A stretch of 64,000 bases of DNA from Aurantibacillus circumpalustris. Its GTDB lineage: Bacteria > Bacteroidota > Bacteroidia > B-17B0 > Aurantibacillaceae. Location: positions 4,526,001 to 4,590,000 of the forward strand of contig NZ_CP121197.1 in assembly GCF_029625215.1 (NCBI RefSeq). Direction: 5' to 3'. Below, one piece after another: positions 1 through 8,700 of this stretch. The notes beneath the pieces were generated by a model. That model had not been told where the DNA came from and did not search any database. It saw only the letters and a program-made list of their open reading frames with translations. Within the stretch, counting starts at the first letter, position 1. Each line of letters begins with the position of its first letter. The position numbers and the translations under genes were made by a program.

Positions 1-2
1 AG

Positions 3-1148
3 TCTTTGTTTGAGGGAAAGTCTGGTATTGTGTACGATGCCGAAAGAGAACAGTGGGGTTATCGCTCTTGTCTTACCGGTAAAGTATCGACACCACAACT
101 AAAAGGAGTTTTAGACAGACGTGCCCGTGTGCAGCTTTCTCAAGAAGCGGAATACGCTTATCTTTCTACATTAGAAGCATTGAAAAATGCTAAAATGGAT
201 CAAGAATGGATTGATAAAAACGAAGTAGGTATTTTATTTGGCAACGATAGCTCAGCAAAAGCGGTTATGGAAGCCATTGACATTGTACGTGCTAAAAAAG
301 ATACTACTCTTATTGGATCGGGTTCTATATTTCAGTCAATGAACTGCACAGTCACTATGAACCTTTCAACCATTTTTAAATTAAAAGGCATCAATTTCAC
401 AGTGAGCGCTGCTTGTGCAAGCGGATCGCATTCAATTGGAATGGCTTACTTAATGATAAAATGGGGTATGCAAAACCATATCATTTGCGGTGGCGCTCAG
501 GAAGTAAATCCTTTTGCATTTGGAAGTTTTGATGGCCTCAGTGCTTTTTCGATTCGCACAAATGAACCTACCAAAGCTTCTCGTCCTTTCGACCGAGATC
601 GTGACGGTCTTGTGCCTAGTGGAGGATCTGCTACCGTTATTTTAGAAGACTATGAGTCAGCTGTTAAACGCGGGGCTCCTATTTTAGCGGAAGTAATCGG
701 GTATGGTTTTTCATCAAATGGCGAACATATTTCAAATTCAAGTGTTGATGGTCAGGTGCGTTCCTTACAAATGGCTCTTAAGGATGCCAATATTTCGGAA
801 TCTGAGATCGACTACATAAACGCTCATGCTACTTCAACCCCTGGTGGAGATTTTGCGGAAGCAATTGCAATTGATCAGGTATTTGGAGCCAGTAAACCAC
901 TTGTAAGTTCAACAAAATCAATGACGGGCCACGAATGCTGGATGGCCGGAGCAAGCGAGATCGTTTACTCCATGTTAATGATGCAAAACGATTTTGTGGC
1001 TCCAAATATTAACTTCGAAAATCCGGATGAAGCCTCAGCAAAACTCAACATTGCAAGTAAAACTGTTGATAAAAAAATAAATACTTTCCTTAGTAATTCT
1101 TTTGGATTTGGCGGAACAAACTCAACTTTGGTAATTAAAAAAATATAA
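3..1148 (+). CDS. FabF-type beta-ketoacyl-ACP synthase, 5' end cut by window edge
   Basis: This is a KAS II family condensing enzyme expected to extend an ACP-bound polyene chain. The reading frame is open to the first base of the window, and the N-terminal strand with the usual ITGxG motif (about 25-30 residues) is missing, so the true start lies upstream; the TTG at 6 is only the first start-like codon. The catalytic triad is visible: Cys in SAACASG (about residue 137 counted from position 6), His in NAHATSTP and His in TGHECWMAG. The C-terminal SNSFGFGGTN motif is intact. An ACP gene follows after 24 bp. The 'polyene ketosynthase' role is inferred from the surrounding flexirubin genes; family membership is clear. 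Confidence 0.93.
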   Translation, partial: SLFEGKSGIVYDAEREQWGYRSCLTGKVSTPQLKGVLDRRARVQLSQEAEYAYLSTLEALKNAKMDQEWIDKNEVGILFGNDSSAKAVMEAIDIVRAKKDTTLIGSGSIFQSMNCTVTMNLSTIFKLKGINFTVSAACASGSHSIGMAYLMIKWGMQNHIICGGAQEVNPFAFGSFDGLSAFSIRTNEPTKASRPFDRDRDGLVPSGGSATVILEDYESAVKRGAPILAEVIGYGFSSNGEHISNSSVDGQVRSLQMALKDANISESEIDYINAHATSTPGGDFAEAIAIDQVFGASKPLVSSTKSMTGHECWMAGASEIVYSMLMMQNDFVAPNINFENPDEASAKLNIASKTVDKKINTFLSNSFGFGGTNSTLVIKKI

Positions 1149-1172
1149 GCGCTTAAACAATATCACACACAA

Positions 1173-1430
1173 ATGACAAAAGACCTAATCATATCAAAAG
1201 TAAACGAATTTTTAGTAGATGAATTCGAGGTAGAAAGCAGTAAGATTGTGCCTGAGGCTAATATGCGTGAAACACTTGATCTGGATAGCCTTGATTACGT
1301 TGACCTTGTGGTAGTAATTGAAAGTAATTTTGGATTTAAAGTGGTGGGTGAAGACTTTATCAACATTCATTCTTTTCAAGATTTTTACGACTACTGCCAC
1401 CAAAAAGTTAGTCAAAAAGACGCTGCTTAA
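1173..1430 (+). CDS. Acyl carrier protein (flexirubin locus, first of three)
   Basis: An 85-residue acidic protein of normal ACP length. The phosphopantetheine attachment site is Ser39 in LDLDSLDYVDL. It sits between a ketosynthase and an LpxL-like acyltransferase with gaps of 24 and 8 bp, so all three are probably co-transcribed. Its attachment motif (DSLDYVDL) differs from the GLGLDSIDxLELIV motif shared by the other two ACPs of the locus at 8427 and 15671. It may therefore carry a different substrate or chain; that is inference. Confidence 0.93.
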   Translation: MTKDLIISKVNEFLVDEFEVESSKIVPEANMRETLDLDSLDYVDLVVVIESNFGFKVVGEDFINIHSFQDFYDYCHQKVSQKDAA

Positions 1431-1438
1431 AATTAAAA

Positions 1439-2341
1439 ATGTCTAACAAGAGCAAGTGGGAAGGGAAAACCAGAGGCGGGCTAAGTGGGCATAAAATTTT
1501 TGTATTTATTCTCAATACATTCGGGCTACACATTGCATATTTTTTCTTGCGATTTGTAGCTTTTTATTTTTTTTTATTTAGTAAATCCACTAAAACCTCA
1601 CTAAACTATTTTAGGAAAATTCACGGCTACAAAGGTTTAAAGGCCTACGGAGCCACTTATCAAAATTATTTTTTATTCGGCCAGATTTTATTGGATAAAG
1701 TGGCTCTTCTTTCAGGCGTAAAAACCAACTTCACAATAAATCACGATGGTCACAATGAAAACCTCGCTAATCTCAAAAGCTCCGGCAAAGGCAGTATTTT
1801 GCTTAGCGCCCACATTGGTAATTGGGAAATTGCCGGTCAAATGCTTGATTCGCTGAACACCAAATTTAATGTCCTCATGTACGACAATGAGGTAGAGAAA
1901 ATGAAGGAATACATGAGTCGTGTGATGGGTAAAAAAAGTTTTAATGTGATTGCAATACGTGATGGTGATATGGGGCACTTGGTAGAATTACACAAAGCAT
2001 TCGCTAACAATGAGCTTGTGGTGATGCACGGTGATCGATACCTGCCAGGAACTGCTACCATTGAAAAAAACTTTATGGGTAAACTCGCAAAATTTCCCGC
2101 AGGACCTTTTGTAATGGCCGCTAAATTCGGTGTTCCAATCACCTTAGTTTTCGCAGTAAAAGAAACAAAAAATCACTACCATTTTTTTGCCCGCAAACCC
2201 ATTGAAGTCAAAAGAGCACGCACTAAAGAAGATACCGACTTAGTTGTAAAAAATAGTTCTGATCAATATGTCCGCGAACTGGAATTCATGCTAAAAAAGT
2301 ATCCAACTCAATGGTTTAACTTTTATGATTTTTGGAAATAG
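1439..2341 (+). CDS. LpxL/HtrB-like acyltransferase
   Basis: A 300-residue member of the lysophospholipid/lipid A acyltransferase family (LpxL/HtrB-like), normally inner-membrane enzymes that move an acyl group from ACP to a lipid hydroxyl. A hydrophobic N-terminal segment (about residues 20-45) is followed by the HxxxxE catalytic motif in SAHIGNWEIAG (about residues 122-132) and a downstream HGDRYLPG block. It directly follows an ACP gene, so it probably uses an ACP-bound substrate from this locus. Joining the aryl polyene to a lipid or to the dialkylresorcinol is possible, but the acceptor cannot be read from sequence. It ends the first transcription block; a promoter-like site follows at 2402-2432. 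Confidence 0.85.
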   Translation: MSNKSKWEGKTRGGLSGHKIFVFILNTFGLHIAYFFLRFVAFYFFLFSKSTKTSLNYFRKIHGYKGLKAYGATYQNYFLFGQILLDKVALLSGVKTNFTINHDGHNENLANLKSSGKGSILLSAHIGNWEIAGQMLDSLNTKFNVLMYDNEVEKMKEYMSRVMGKKSFNVIAIRDGDMGHLVELHKAFANNELVVMHGDRYLPGTATIEKNFMGKLAKFPAGPFVMAAKFGVPITLVFAVKETKNHYHFFARKPIEVKRARTKEDTDLVVKNSSDQYVRELEFMLKKYPTQWFNFYDFWK

Positions 2342-2401
2342 ATTTTATATAATCGGTATCACACTCTTTACCAAGTTTTAACCAGGTTCTATTTCTCTTT
2401 C

Positions 2402-2432
2402 TTGTTTAAAAATTCAATTTTCCTTACCTTTA
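2402..2432 (+). promoter_or_regulatory. Bacteroidota-type promoter ahead of the darA-darB block
   Basis: TTG at 2402-2404, 20 bp, then TACCTTTA at 2425-2432. This matches the Bacteroidota sigma consensus TTG / TAnnTTTG with one mismatch in the -7 box. It lies 12 bp before the ATG at 2445, in the only gap of about 100 bp in the first 9 kb, so a new transcript probably begins here. Confidence 0.55.
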
Positions 2433-2444
2433 TCCACCCTATAA

Positions 2445-2936
2445 ATGCCTGTTAAATATATATTTCTCTTAGTTTTATCGAGCTGGCTTAGCTTTTTTTC
2501 CGCTCAAGCTGCAATCAACAGATCTTCATTCTATTCTGCCATGATGCATGAAAATTTAGATGTTATCGATCACGAACTAGATAAATTAAACAAAAATAGC
2601 ATTGGCGAAGCGTTTAAAGGTGCTTTGATGATGAAAAAATCAGGTTTAGTCAAGCCAGCAAAAGACAAATTGAGTTTTTTTAAAGAAGGGCGAAAAAATC
2701 TCGAATCTGCTCTAAAAAAAGATACAAGTAATGTAGAATATCACTTTCTAAGGCTCATTATTCAAGAAAACACTCCCAAAATTGTTAATTACAATAGTGA
2801 AATTAAACGTGATGCTTCGTATCTTCGCGAAAACTATAAAAACCAGACAATTGAATTACAAAAGGTTATTTTCAGTTACAGCAAAAAATCTAAAACATTA
2901 AAACCGGAAGATTTTAAAAACGAATTGCATGAGTAA
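2445..2936 (+). CDS. Small secreted protein of the flexirubin locus, function unknown
   Basis: A 163-residue protein with a clear signal peptide: Lys4, a hydrophobic stretch at residues 5-20 and an AQA-type cleavage site near residue 22. The mature part is lysine-rich and helical, with no metal or catalytic motif I recognise; the spacing of helices is reminiscent of TPR-like repeats. It overlaps darA by 8 bp, so its translation is probably coupled to that of DarA. Its place at the head of the darA-darB transcript suggests a periplasmic role in resorcinol or pigment handling, but I cannot assign one. Confidence 0.8.
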   Translation: MPVKYIFLLVLSSWLSFFSAQAAINRSSFYSAMMHENLDVIDHELDKLNKNSIGEAFKGALMMKKSGLVKPAKDKLSFFKEGRKNLESALKKDTSNVEYHFLRLIIQENTPKIVNYNSEIKRDASYLRENYKNQTIELQKVIFSYSKKSKTLKPEDFKNELHE

Positions 2937-3828
2937 AAAAATACTAGTTCTTTACTATACCCAATCTGGTCAACTAGCTGATATTTTAAACAGTTTTGTT
3001 AGTCCTTTAGTTAAGGCTGGGCATAGCATTGAAACCCTTGAAATTCATCCACAAATTGAGTACCCGTTTCCTTGGACAAGCAAACAATTTTTTTCTGTGA
3101 TGCCAGATTGTGTTTTAGGCGCGCCAACTGAACTTAAGCCGTTTCAATTAAAAGAAACTAAATACGACCTTATTGTGTTGGGCTACCAAGCATGGTTTCT
3201 TTCACCAAGTATCCCAATTAATTCTGCTTTAAATGACTCTAAAATACGGGCGGTTTTAAACGACACTCCCGTTATTACAGTAACTGGCGCTAGAAACATG
3301 TGGATTAGTGCACTTGAAAGGGTTAAGCAAGTTCTTAAAGAAACCAATGCAAAACATGTAGGTAATATTGCTCTAGTAGATAAACACCATAACTTGATAA
3401 GTGTGATTACCATTTTATACTGGATGTTTACAGCAAAAAGAGACAAGTTCTTGGGCCTGTTTCCTAAACCTGGAGTTTCTGACGCAGATATAGAACATAC
3501 AAGGGTGTTTGGAGCTCTCGTAGATAAACACCTCTCACAAAATGATTGGAATGGCTTACAAGATGAACTATTTGTACAGAAATCTGTTGTGGTGAATTAT
3601 AATCTCATGTACACCGAATCAAAAGCAACACGCCTTTTTGGCATATGGGCAAATTTTATTGTAAAAAGGAAAAATAGAGGTCCTTGGCTTGTTGTATTCA
3701 AGTATTATCTTATTATTGCACTGTTTATTGCAGCCCCAATTATCCTCACAATAAACACGATATTTTTTAAACCATTTTTAAGAACAAAAACTAAAAAACA
3801 ATTAGCATATTACGCAGGAATAAATTAA
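2929..3828 (+). CDS. darA: DarA-like dialkylresorcinol-forming enzyme (flavodoxin-like fold)
   Basis: A 299-residue protein that I recognise as the DarA type encoded next to DarB in flexirubin producers. DarA acts after DarB and turns the cyclohexanedione intermediate into the 2,5-dialkylresorcinol. Residues 4-20 (ILVLYYTQSGQ) look like the beta strand and phosphate-binding loop of a flavodoxin, which would fit a flavin-dependent aromatising oxidation. A hydrophobic segment at about residues 258-282 near the C-terminus suggests membrane attachment. It overlaps the gene before by 8 bp and sits 3 bp from darB. The name rests on sequence resemblance and context; the flavin mechanism is inference. 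Confidence 0.78.
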   Translation: MSKKILVLYYTQSGQLADILNSFVSPLVKAGHSIETLEIHPQIEYPFPWTSKQFFSVMPDCVLGAPTELKPFQLKETKYDLIVLGYQAWFLSPSIPINSALNDSKIRAVLNDTPVITVTGARNMWISALERVKQVLKETNAKHVGNIALVDKHHNLISVITILYWMFTAKRDKFLGLFPKPGVSDADIEHTRVFGALVDKHLSQNDWNGLQDELFVQKSVVVNYNLMYTESKATRLFGIWANFIVKRKNRGPWLVVFKYYLIIALFIAAPIILTINTIFFKPFLRTKTKKQLAYYAGIN

Positions 3829-3831
3829 TCT

Positions 3832-4977
3832 ATGTCTTTTAAACCAGTTTATATTACCAATACTTCCTCGTTTTTTCCAAACGATCCTATTTCGAATGAT
3901 GAGATGGAGGAATACTTAGGTTACCTTAACAACACCCCCTCTCGATCAAAAGGAATTGTATTACGTAACAACGGAATTAAACGTCGTTTCTACGCCCTTA
4001 CAAAAGGAGGAAAAATTACGCATACCAACGCACAAATGACTGCGCTTGCCGTTAGAGCTCTCTTCAAAAATCCTGAGGGCTTAAAATCATTTCAACTTTT
4101 AAGTTGTGGTACTTCTTCTCCCGATCAACTAATGCCTTCGCACGCCGCCATGGTGCACGGTTGGCTACCTGAAACAAATTCCATTGAAGTGGTTTCTTCA
4201 GCAGGTGTTTGCTGCGCTGGAATGCATGCATTAAAATATGCTTACATGTCGGTTAAGACTGGAGAATCTGAAACTGCAGTAGCAGCAGGCTCTGATAGAA
4301 TTTCTGCTTCCATCGTTTCTAATAATTTTGAAGATGAAATTCAAAAATTAAAAGAACTTTCTGATGATCCTTATATTGGTTTCGAAAAAGAATTTTTACG
4401 CTGGATGCTCTCTGACGGTGCATCTGCTTTTTTACTCACAGACAAACCAAATGAAACAGGCATTAGTTTAAAAATTGAATGGATAGAAGGTTTTTCATAT
4501 GCCAACGAATTGCAAGCATGTATGTATATGGGCGCAGACAAAAACGAAGATGGCACCATTACAAGTTATTTAGATTATACGCCACAAGAAATGGTAAACA
4601 AATCCATTTTCACCATTAAGCAAGATGTAAAATTATTAAGTAAAAACATTGTCACATTAGGTGGCGTAGGCCTTAAAAAGGTTTTAGCAAAACACAAATT
4701 CGATTCAAACGACATCAATTATTTTTTACCGCATTTATCGAGCGAGTTTTTTAAAGATAAAGTTTACAACCAACTGATAGAAAACGGCACACCAATTCCT
4801 TACGAAAAGTGGTTTATTAATTTACCAACCGTAGGTAATGTTGGTGCGGCCTCAGCTTATTTAATGGTAGACGAATTATTTAAAAGTGGTAAATTAAAAA
4901 AAGGAGAAAAAATTTTATTACTTGTTCCCGAGAGCGGAAGATTTTCTTACATGTACACTTTGTTTACCGTTTGTTAG
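3832..4977 (+). CDS. darB: DarB-like ketosynthase III (dialkylresorcinol synthesis)
   Basis: A 381-residue KAS III (FabH-like) enzyme. DarB-type enzymes condense two acyl units and cyclise them to a 2,5-dialkylcyclohexane-1,3-dione, which DarA aromatises. The catalytic residues are visible: Cys127/Cys128 in SAGVCCAGM (the second Cys aligns with the FabH nucleophile), His in YFLPHLSSEFF and Asn in PTVGNVGAAS. It is longer than a housekeeping FabH (about 320 residues), as is usual for specialised members. It follows darA after 3 bp and precedes an unknown gene by 9 bp. An alternative reading as a generic FabH is less likely given the darA neighbour. Confidence 0.85.
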   Translation: MSFKPVYITNTSSFFPNDPISNDEMEEYLGYLNNTPSRSKGIVLRNNGIKRRFYALTKGGKITHTNAQMTALAVRALFKNPEGLKSFQLLSCGTSSPDQLMPSHAAMVHGWLPETNSIEVVSSAGVCCAGMHALKYAYMSVKTGESETAVAAGSDRISASIVSNNFEDEIQKLKELSDDPYIGFEKEFLRWMLSDGASAFLLTDKPNETGISLKIEWIEGFSYANELQACMYMGADKNEDGTITSYLDYTPQEMVNKSIFTIKQDVKLLSKNIVTLGGVGLKKVLAKHKFDSNDINYFLPHLSSEFFKDKVYNQLIENGTPIPYEKWFINLPTVGNVGAASAYLMVDELFKSGKLKKGEKILLLVPESGRFSYMYTLFTVC

Positions 4978-4986
4978 AATTGAATA

Positions 4987-5394
4987 ATGAAAAAAGAAGA
5001 TATTCCACAAGATAAAAGTGCACTCGACAAATTCACCAAAGAATTGTGTTATGCTGTGGATAGTTCTGGCAACTATGTTACTGGCCTCAGCAGAGGTTGG
5101 GATGTAAAAGCAACAGCCCTTGATTTAACCTGGCAGGATATTGACAAACGAATAGCAGAAGTAAAACAAAAAGTACTGAACAAAGAAGCTAGTCCCCTAC
5201 TCTTTTTCTTGGAACTGCGTTTAATGGATTTAACCATACTTGCAGCTTACTCAGGTTTTTGGCAATGGCAAATAAAAAGACACATGAAACCAGAAGTCTT
5301 CGAAAAATTATCAAAAAGAAAATTAGAAAAATACGCCAAAGCATTTAATGTTAGTGTTGAGCAATTAAAAACAATGAACGTAAATGCAGAATGA
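4987..5394 (+). CDS. Protein of unknown function between darB and the BtrH-like gene
   Basis: A 135-residue protein with no signal peptide and no motif I can name. Residues about 70-95 (PLLFFLELRLMDLTILAAYSGFW) form a hydrophobic helix, and the C-terminal part is basic and helical (SKRKLEKYAKAFNVS). It looks like an all-helical, possibly membrane-associated accessory protein. Its stop overlaps the start of the BtrH-like gene (ATG at 5384), which points to translational coupling and a shared task with that enzyme. Confidence 0.8.
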   Translation: MKKEDIPQDKSALDKFTKELCYAVDSSGNYVTGLSRGWDVKATALDLTWQDIDKRIAEVKQKVLNKEASPLLFFLELRLMDLTILAAYSGFWQWQIKRHMKPEVFEKLSKRKLEKYAKAFNVSVEQLKTMNVNAE

Positions 5395-6391
5395 ATTTAA
5401 ACACCTTCAAGCAGCGCACTGCGAAAACGGAGTAACTACCAACCTGCTTAAAAACATTGGCGTTACCATTACTGAACCGCTAGCGTTTGGGATTGGCTCT
5501 GGACTATTTTACATCTACATTCCTTTTTTAAAAATAAATAATGGTCCCGCAATTGCTTTTAGAACCATGCCAGGAAATATTTTTAAACGTACTTGCAAAA
5601 GTTTAGGAATACCGGTAGTTCGGAAAAAATTCAGCTCCGAAAAAGACGCAGAAAAATTTTTAATGGAATGCGTTGCCGCTAAGCAGCCGGTAGGTTGCCA
5701 GGTAGGTGTTTATTATCTGACTTACTTTCCAAAAGAATACCGTTTTCATTTTAACGCACATAATTTAATTGTGTACGGAAAAGAAGGCGATAATTTTTTA
5801 ATCAGTGATCCGGTAATGGAGGATGTTACCACGCTTAGCAGTTTTGAATTAGAACGCGTGCGTTTTGCGAAAGGACCATTTGCTCCTAAAGGACAATTGT
5901 ATTATCCAAAAGAACACACACAAGTAACAGAAGAACAATTAAAAAAAGCCATTGTAAAAGGAATTAAACTCAACGTGCGCGATATGCTTCATATACCAGG
6001 AAACATTGCAGGCGTAAAAGGAATTCGTTATACCGCTAACAAAATTAAAAAGTGGCGCGACACACTCGGTCTTGAAAAAGCGGGTTTATACCTTGCGCAA
6101 TTGGTGCGTATGCAAGAAGAAATTGGAACCGGCGGCGGCGGCTTTAGATATATTTACGGCGCTTTTTTACAACAGGCACAAGCCTATCATCCGAACGCTC
6201 CTTTAATGGATCTTTCTAAAAAATTTACACAATCAGGAGATCTTTGGCGCAGTGCTGCCGTGCAAGCTTCCGGAATTTATAAAGGGAGAATTACTGCACA
6301 ACAAGATTTTAATGTGATGGCGGATTATTTATTCGAAATTGCAGAATTAGAAAAACAAGCTTTTACATCGCTTTCAAAAATAAAATGGTAA
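5384..6391 (+). CDS. BtrH-like papain-fold acyltransferase (BtrH_N plus DUF4872 type)
   Basis: A 335-residue protein. The N-terminal half (residues 1-150) matches the BtrH N-terminal domain: Cys13 in AAHCENG, His126 in NAHNLIVYG and Asp142 in LISDPV, laid out like a C39/papain triad. The C-terminal half fits the DUF4872 region. BtrH in butirosin synthesis moves an acyl group from an ACP to an acceptor. Between darB and an ABC exporter in a locus rich in ACPs, this is a good candidate for the step that joins the aryl-polyenoyl-ACP to the dialkylresorcinol. That role is inference; the family call is fairly strong. Confidence 0.82.
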   Translation: MQNEFKHLQAAHCENGVTTNLLKNIGVTITEPLAFGIGSGLFYIYIPFLKINNGPAIAFRTMPGNIFKRTCKSLGIPVVRKKFSSEKDAEKFLMECVAAKQPVGCQVGVYYLTYFPKEYRFHFNAHNLIVYGKEGDNFLISDPVMEDVTTLSSFELERVRFAKGPFAPKGQLYYPKEHTQVTEEQLKKAIVKGIKLNVRDMLHIPGNIAGVKGIRYTANKIKKWRDTLGLEKAGLYLAQLVRMQEEIGTGGGGFRYIYGAFLQQAQAYHPNAPLMDLSKKFTQSGDLWRSAAVQASGIYKGRITAQQDFNVMADYLFEIAELEKQAFTSLSKIKW

Positions 6392-7147
6392 ATGAACATT
6401 CAGGCTGTAGACATACAAGAACTGGATTTTACTTACACAAATCCTTACCACAAATGTTTTAGTGGACTTAACTTACAAATAAATAAAGGCGATCGCTTTG
6501 GTTTGTTTGGCCCTAATGGCGCGGGAAAAACAACGCTCATGAGTTGTATGACGGGGCTTCTTTCTTTCAATAGCGGATCAATTCACCTTTTAGGAATAGA
6601 CTTAAAAAAAAACCCGAAAGAAGTTAAAAAACTGATTGGTTTTGTCCCACAAGACCTTGCCTTCTATCAAGAATTAAGTCCGAAAGAAAACTTCGAATAC
6701 TTTGGAGCACTTTCAGGAATGGATAAACAGAGCATTAAAACCAGATCCCTTGAGTTGCTTGATATTCTCGGCTTAACAGAAATGAAAGATAAAGCTGTTC
6801 ACACGTTTTCAGGAGGCATGAAACGTAAAGTGAATCTTGCAATTGGCGTGATGCATAATCCTTCTTTATTGTTTTTAGATGAACCTACTGTGGGTGTGGA
6901 TATTCAAACCCGTCACATTATTATTAATTTTTTGAAAGAATTAAATGCAGCCGGAACAACGCTTGTATACACCTCACACCAATTGAGCGAAGCGCAAGAA
7001 CTTTGCACCAACATTGCATTGATCTATGAAGGAAAAATAATTGAGCACGATACACTTGAAAATTTATTTCAAAAACATAAAGAAAAAAGTCTGGAAGGTT
7101 TGTTTATAAAACTAACTGGGAAAAATTATCAGGAAGTGGATGTTTAA
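6392..7147 (+). CDS. ABC-2 type exporter, ATP-binding subunit
   Basis: A 251-residue ABC ATPase with every expected motif: Walker A GPNGAGKTT (about residues 40-48), signature FSGGMKRK, Walker B LLFLDEPTVGVD and the switch His in YTSHQ. It belongs to the CcmA/DrrA-like drug and lipid export group. It starts directly after the stop of the BtrH-like gene and overlaps the permease by 8 bp, so the two subunits are made together. Export of flexirubin, its precursor or a lipid carrier is the likely job; the substrate cannot be read from sequence. Confidence 0.93.
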   Translation: MNIQAVDIQELDFTYTNPYHKCFSGLNLQINKGDRFGLFGPNGAGKTTLMSCMTGLLSFNSGSIHLLGIDLKKNPKEVKKLIGFVPQDLAFYQELSPKENFEYFGALSGMDKQSIKTRSLELLDILGLTEMKDKAVHTFSGGMKRKVNLAIGVMHNPSLLFLDEPTVGVDIQTRHIIINFLKELNAAGTTLVYTSHQLSEAQELCTNIALIYEGKIIEHDTLENLFQKHKEKSLEGLFIKLTGKNYQEVDV

Positions 7148-8420
7148 ATTGTGGACAAGCATACAAAAAGACGTTCGTTTATTAACGCGCGACAAAGTAG
7201 GTTTACTACTCATGTTTGCCATGCCCATTGTACTGGCTATTTTAATCGCAGCCATTCAAAACAACACCTTTAAATTGGTTAACGACAATAAAGTTGGTTT
7301 GCTTATTTACAATAACGATACCAGCAAAATTTCCAATCAATTTGTCACAGCCATTAGAGAAGCTGGCATGTTTGAGGTTTCAGAGCTTAGTAAACAATCA
7401 AACGAAAAAGAACTTGCTTTAGAAATGGAAAAACAGGATGCACTTGTGAGCATTGTTATTCCTGAAAACTTTTCTTTTAAAGTAGAAAAAAAATCGAAAG
7501 TCCTCAGCGCCCTGGTTTTTAACGATCTTGGTTTAGGTACAGACACTTTAAATAAAAGCGCGGGTCCTGTTGATTCTGTCGCAATTTATTTTAATCCGGT
7601 GTTGCAAGAATCTTTCCGTCAATCGATTGGCGGAGCTGTTAGAGCTTCATTGCAATTAATAGAAAACAAACAATTGATAAAAAACTTGTATGCCCTCGTT
7701 GATGAAAACAAATTGCCATCAAAGTTGGAAGACGATATTCTTAAAAGTCAGATTCCCATCCAAGAACTAACTGCTGCGCGCAACGGTAGTAAAATTATTC
7801 CAAATGCGACGCAACATAATATTCCGGCATGGACTGTTTTTGCTATGTTTTTCATCGTTATTTCTTTAGGAAGTAATATCGTGAAAGAAAAACTTAACGG
7901 CAGTTTCGTGCGTTTAAAAACATTGCCGACAAATTATTTAATCTCACTTTTATCAAAACAAATCACCTACCTAAGTGTTACACTGTTGCAAGTGGCCGTT
8001 ATTTTTACTTTAGGAATTTATTTATTCCCCGCGATGGGTTTACCGAAACTAAATTTACCATCCGATTTATTTGCGCTCTTCGTTGTTTCTTTTATTTGCG
8101 GTTGGTGTGCGGTGAGTTACGCTATTTGTATTGGTGTATTTGCAAACACGCAAGAACAAGCCAACGGTTTTGGCGCGGTGACTATTGTGATTCTTGCCGC
8201 CATTGGTGGGTTGCTGGTTCCTTCGTTTGCCATGCCAGATTCGTTTAGAATTCCGATGAAATTATCACCACTACACTGGTGTCTGGAGGCCTATTATGGA
8301 TTATTTTTAGAAGACGGAAAATTAAAAGATATTCTAATGAATATTATACCTTTATTGGGAATTACATTTTTACTTCAGCTCATTTCGCTCTGGGGTTTAA
8401 AAAGAAAAAATTTGATTTAA
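7140..8420 (+). CDS. ABC-2 type exporter, permease subunit
   Basis: A 426-residue ABC-2 permease. One transmembrane helix lies near the N-terminus (about residues 22-40), followed by a long extracytoplasmic region, then five or so helices between about residues 230 and 420, as in the ABC2_membrane_3 group. It overlaps the ATPase gene by 8 bp (ATGTTTAA), a classic coupled pair. An ACP gene follows after 6 bp, which keeps the exporter inside the pigment operon. Confidence 0.92.
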   Translation: MFKLWTSIQKDVRLLTRDKVGLLLMFAMPIVLAILIAAIQNNTFKLVNDNKVGLLIYNNDTSKISNQFVTAIREAGMFEVSELSKQSNEKELALEMEKQDALVSIVIPENFSFKVEKKSKVLSALVFNDLGLGTDTLNKSAGPVDSVAIYFNPVLQESFRQSIGGAVRASLQLIENKQLIKNLYALVDENKLPSKLEDDILKSQIPIQELTAARNGSKIIPNATQHNIPAWTVFAMFFIVISLGSNIVKEKLNGSFVRLKTLPTNYLISLLSKQITYLSVTLLQVAVIFTLGIYLFPAMGLPKLNLPSDLFALFVVSFICGWCAVSYAICIGVFANTQEQANGFGAVTIVILAAIGGLLVPSFAMPDSFRIPMKLSPLHWCLEAYYGLFLEDGKLKDILMNIIPLLGITFLLQLISLWGLKRKNLI

Positions 8421-8426
8421 ATACAT

Positions 8427-8690
8427 ATGGAAACAACTGCCTTAAAAGAAGAAATAAAAACAAAGATGATTGAATTCTTAAATCTTTCACCAATGACACC
8501 GGCTGAGATTAAAGACGATGCGCCTTTGTTTGGCGAGGGATTAGGATTAGATTCGATCGATTCTCTTGAATTAATTGTGATGCTAAAAAGAGAATATGGA
8601 ATCGATATTCAAGATCCAAAAGAAGGCCGTAAAATATTGGTGAACATAGACACCATGGCCGACTATATTCAAAAACATAGAACCGTTTGA
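8427..8690 (+). CDS. Acyl carrier protein (module 1)
   Basis: An 87-residue ACP. The phosphopantetheine Ser43 lies in GLGLDSIDSLELIV. It is very similar to the ACP at 15671 (same GLGLDSIDxLELIV site, same DAPLFG / EAPLFG lead-in), and both are followed by a FabF-type ketosynthase and a chain-length-factor-like protein. The two ACP-ketosynthase-CLF blocks therefore look like a duplication. The gap to the next gene is 10 bp. Confidence 0.94.
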   Translation: METTALKEEIKTKMIEFLNLSPMTPAEIKDDAPLFGEGLGLDSIDSLELIVMLKREYGIDIQDPKEGRKILVNIDTMADYIQKHRTV

Positions 8691-8700
8691 GTTTAAATTA

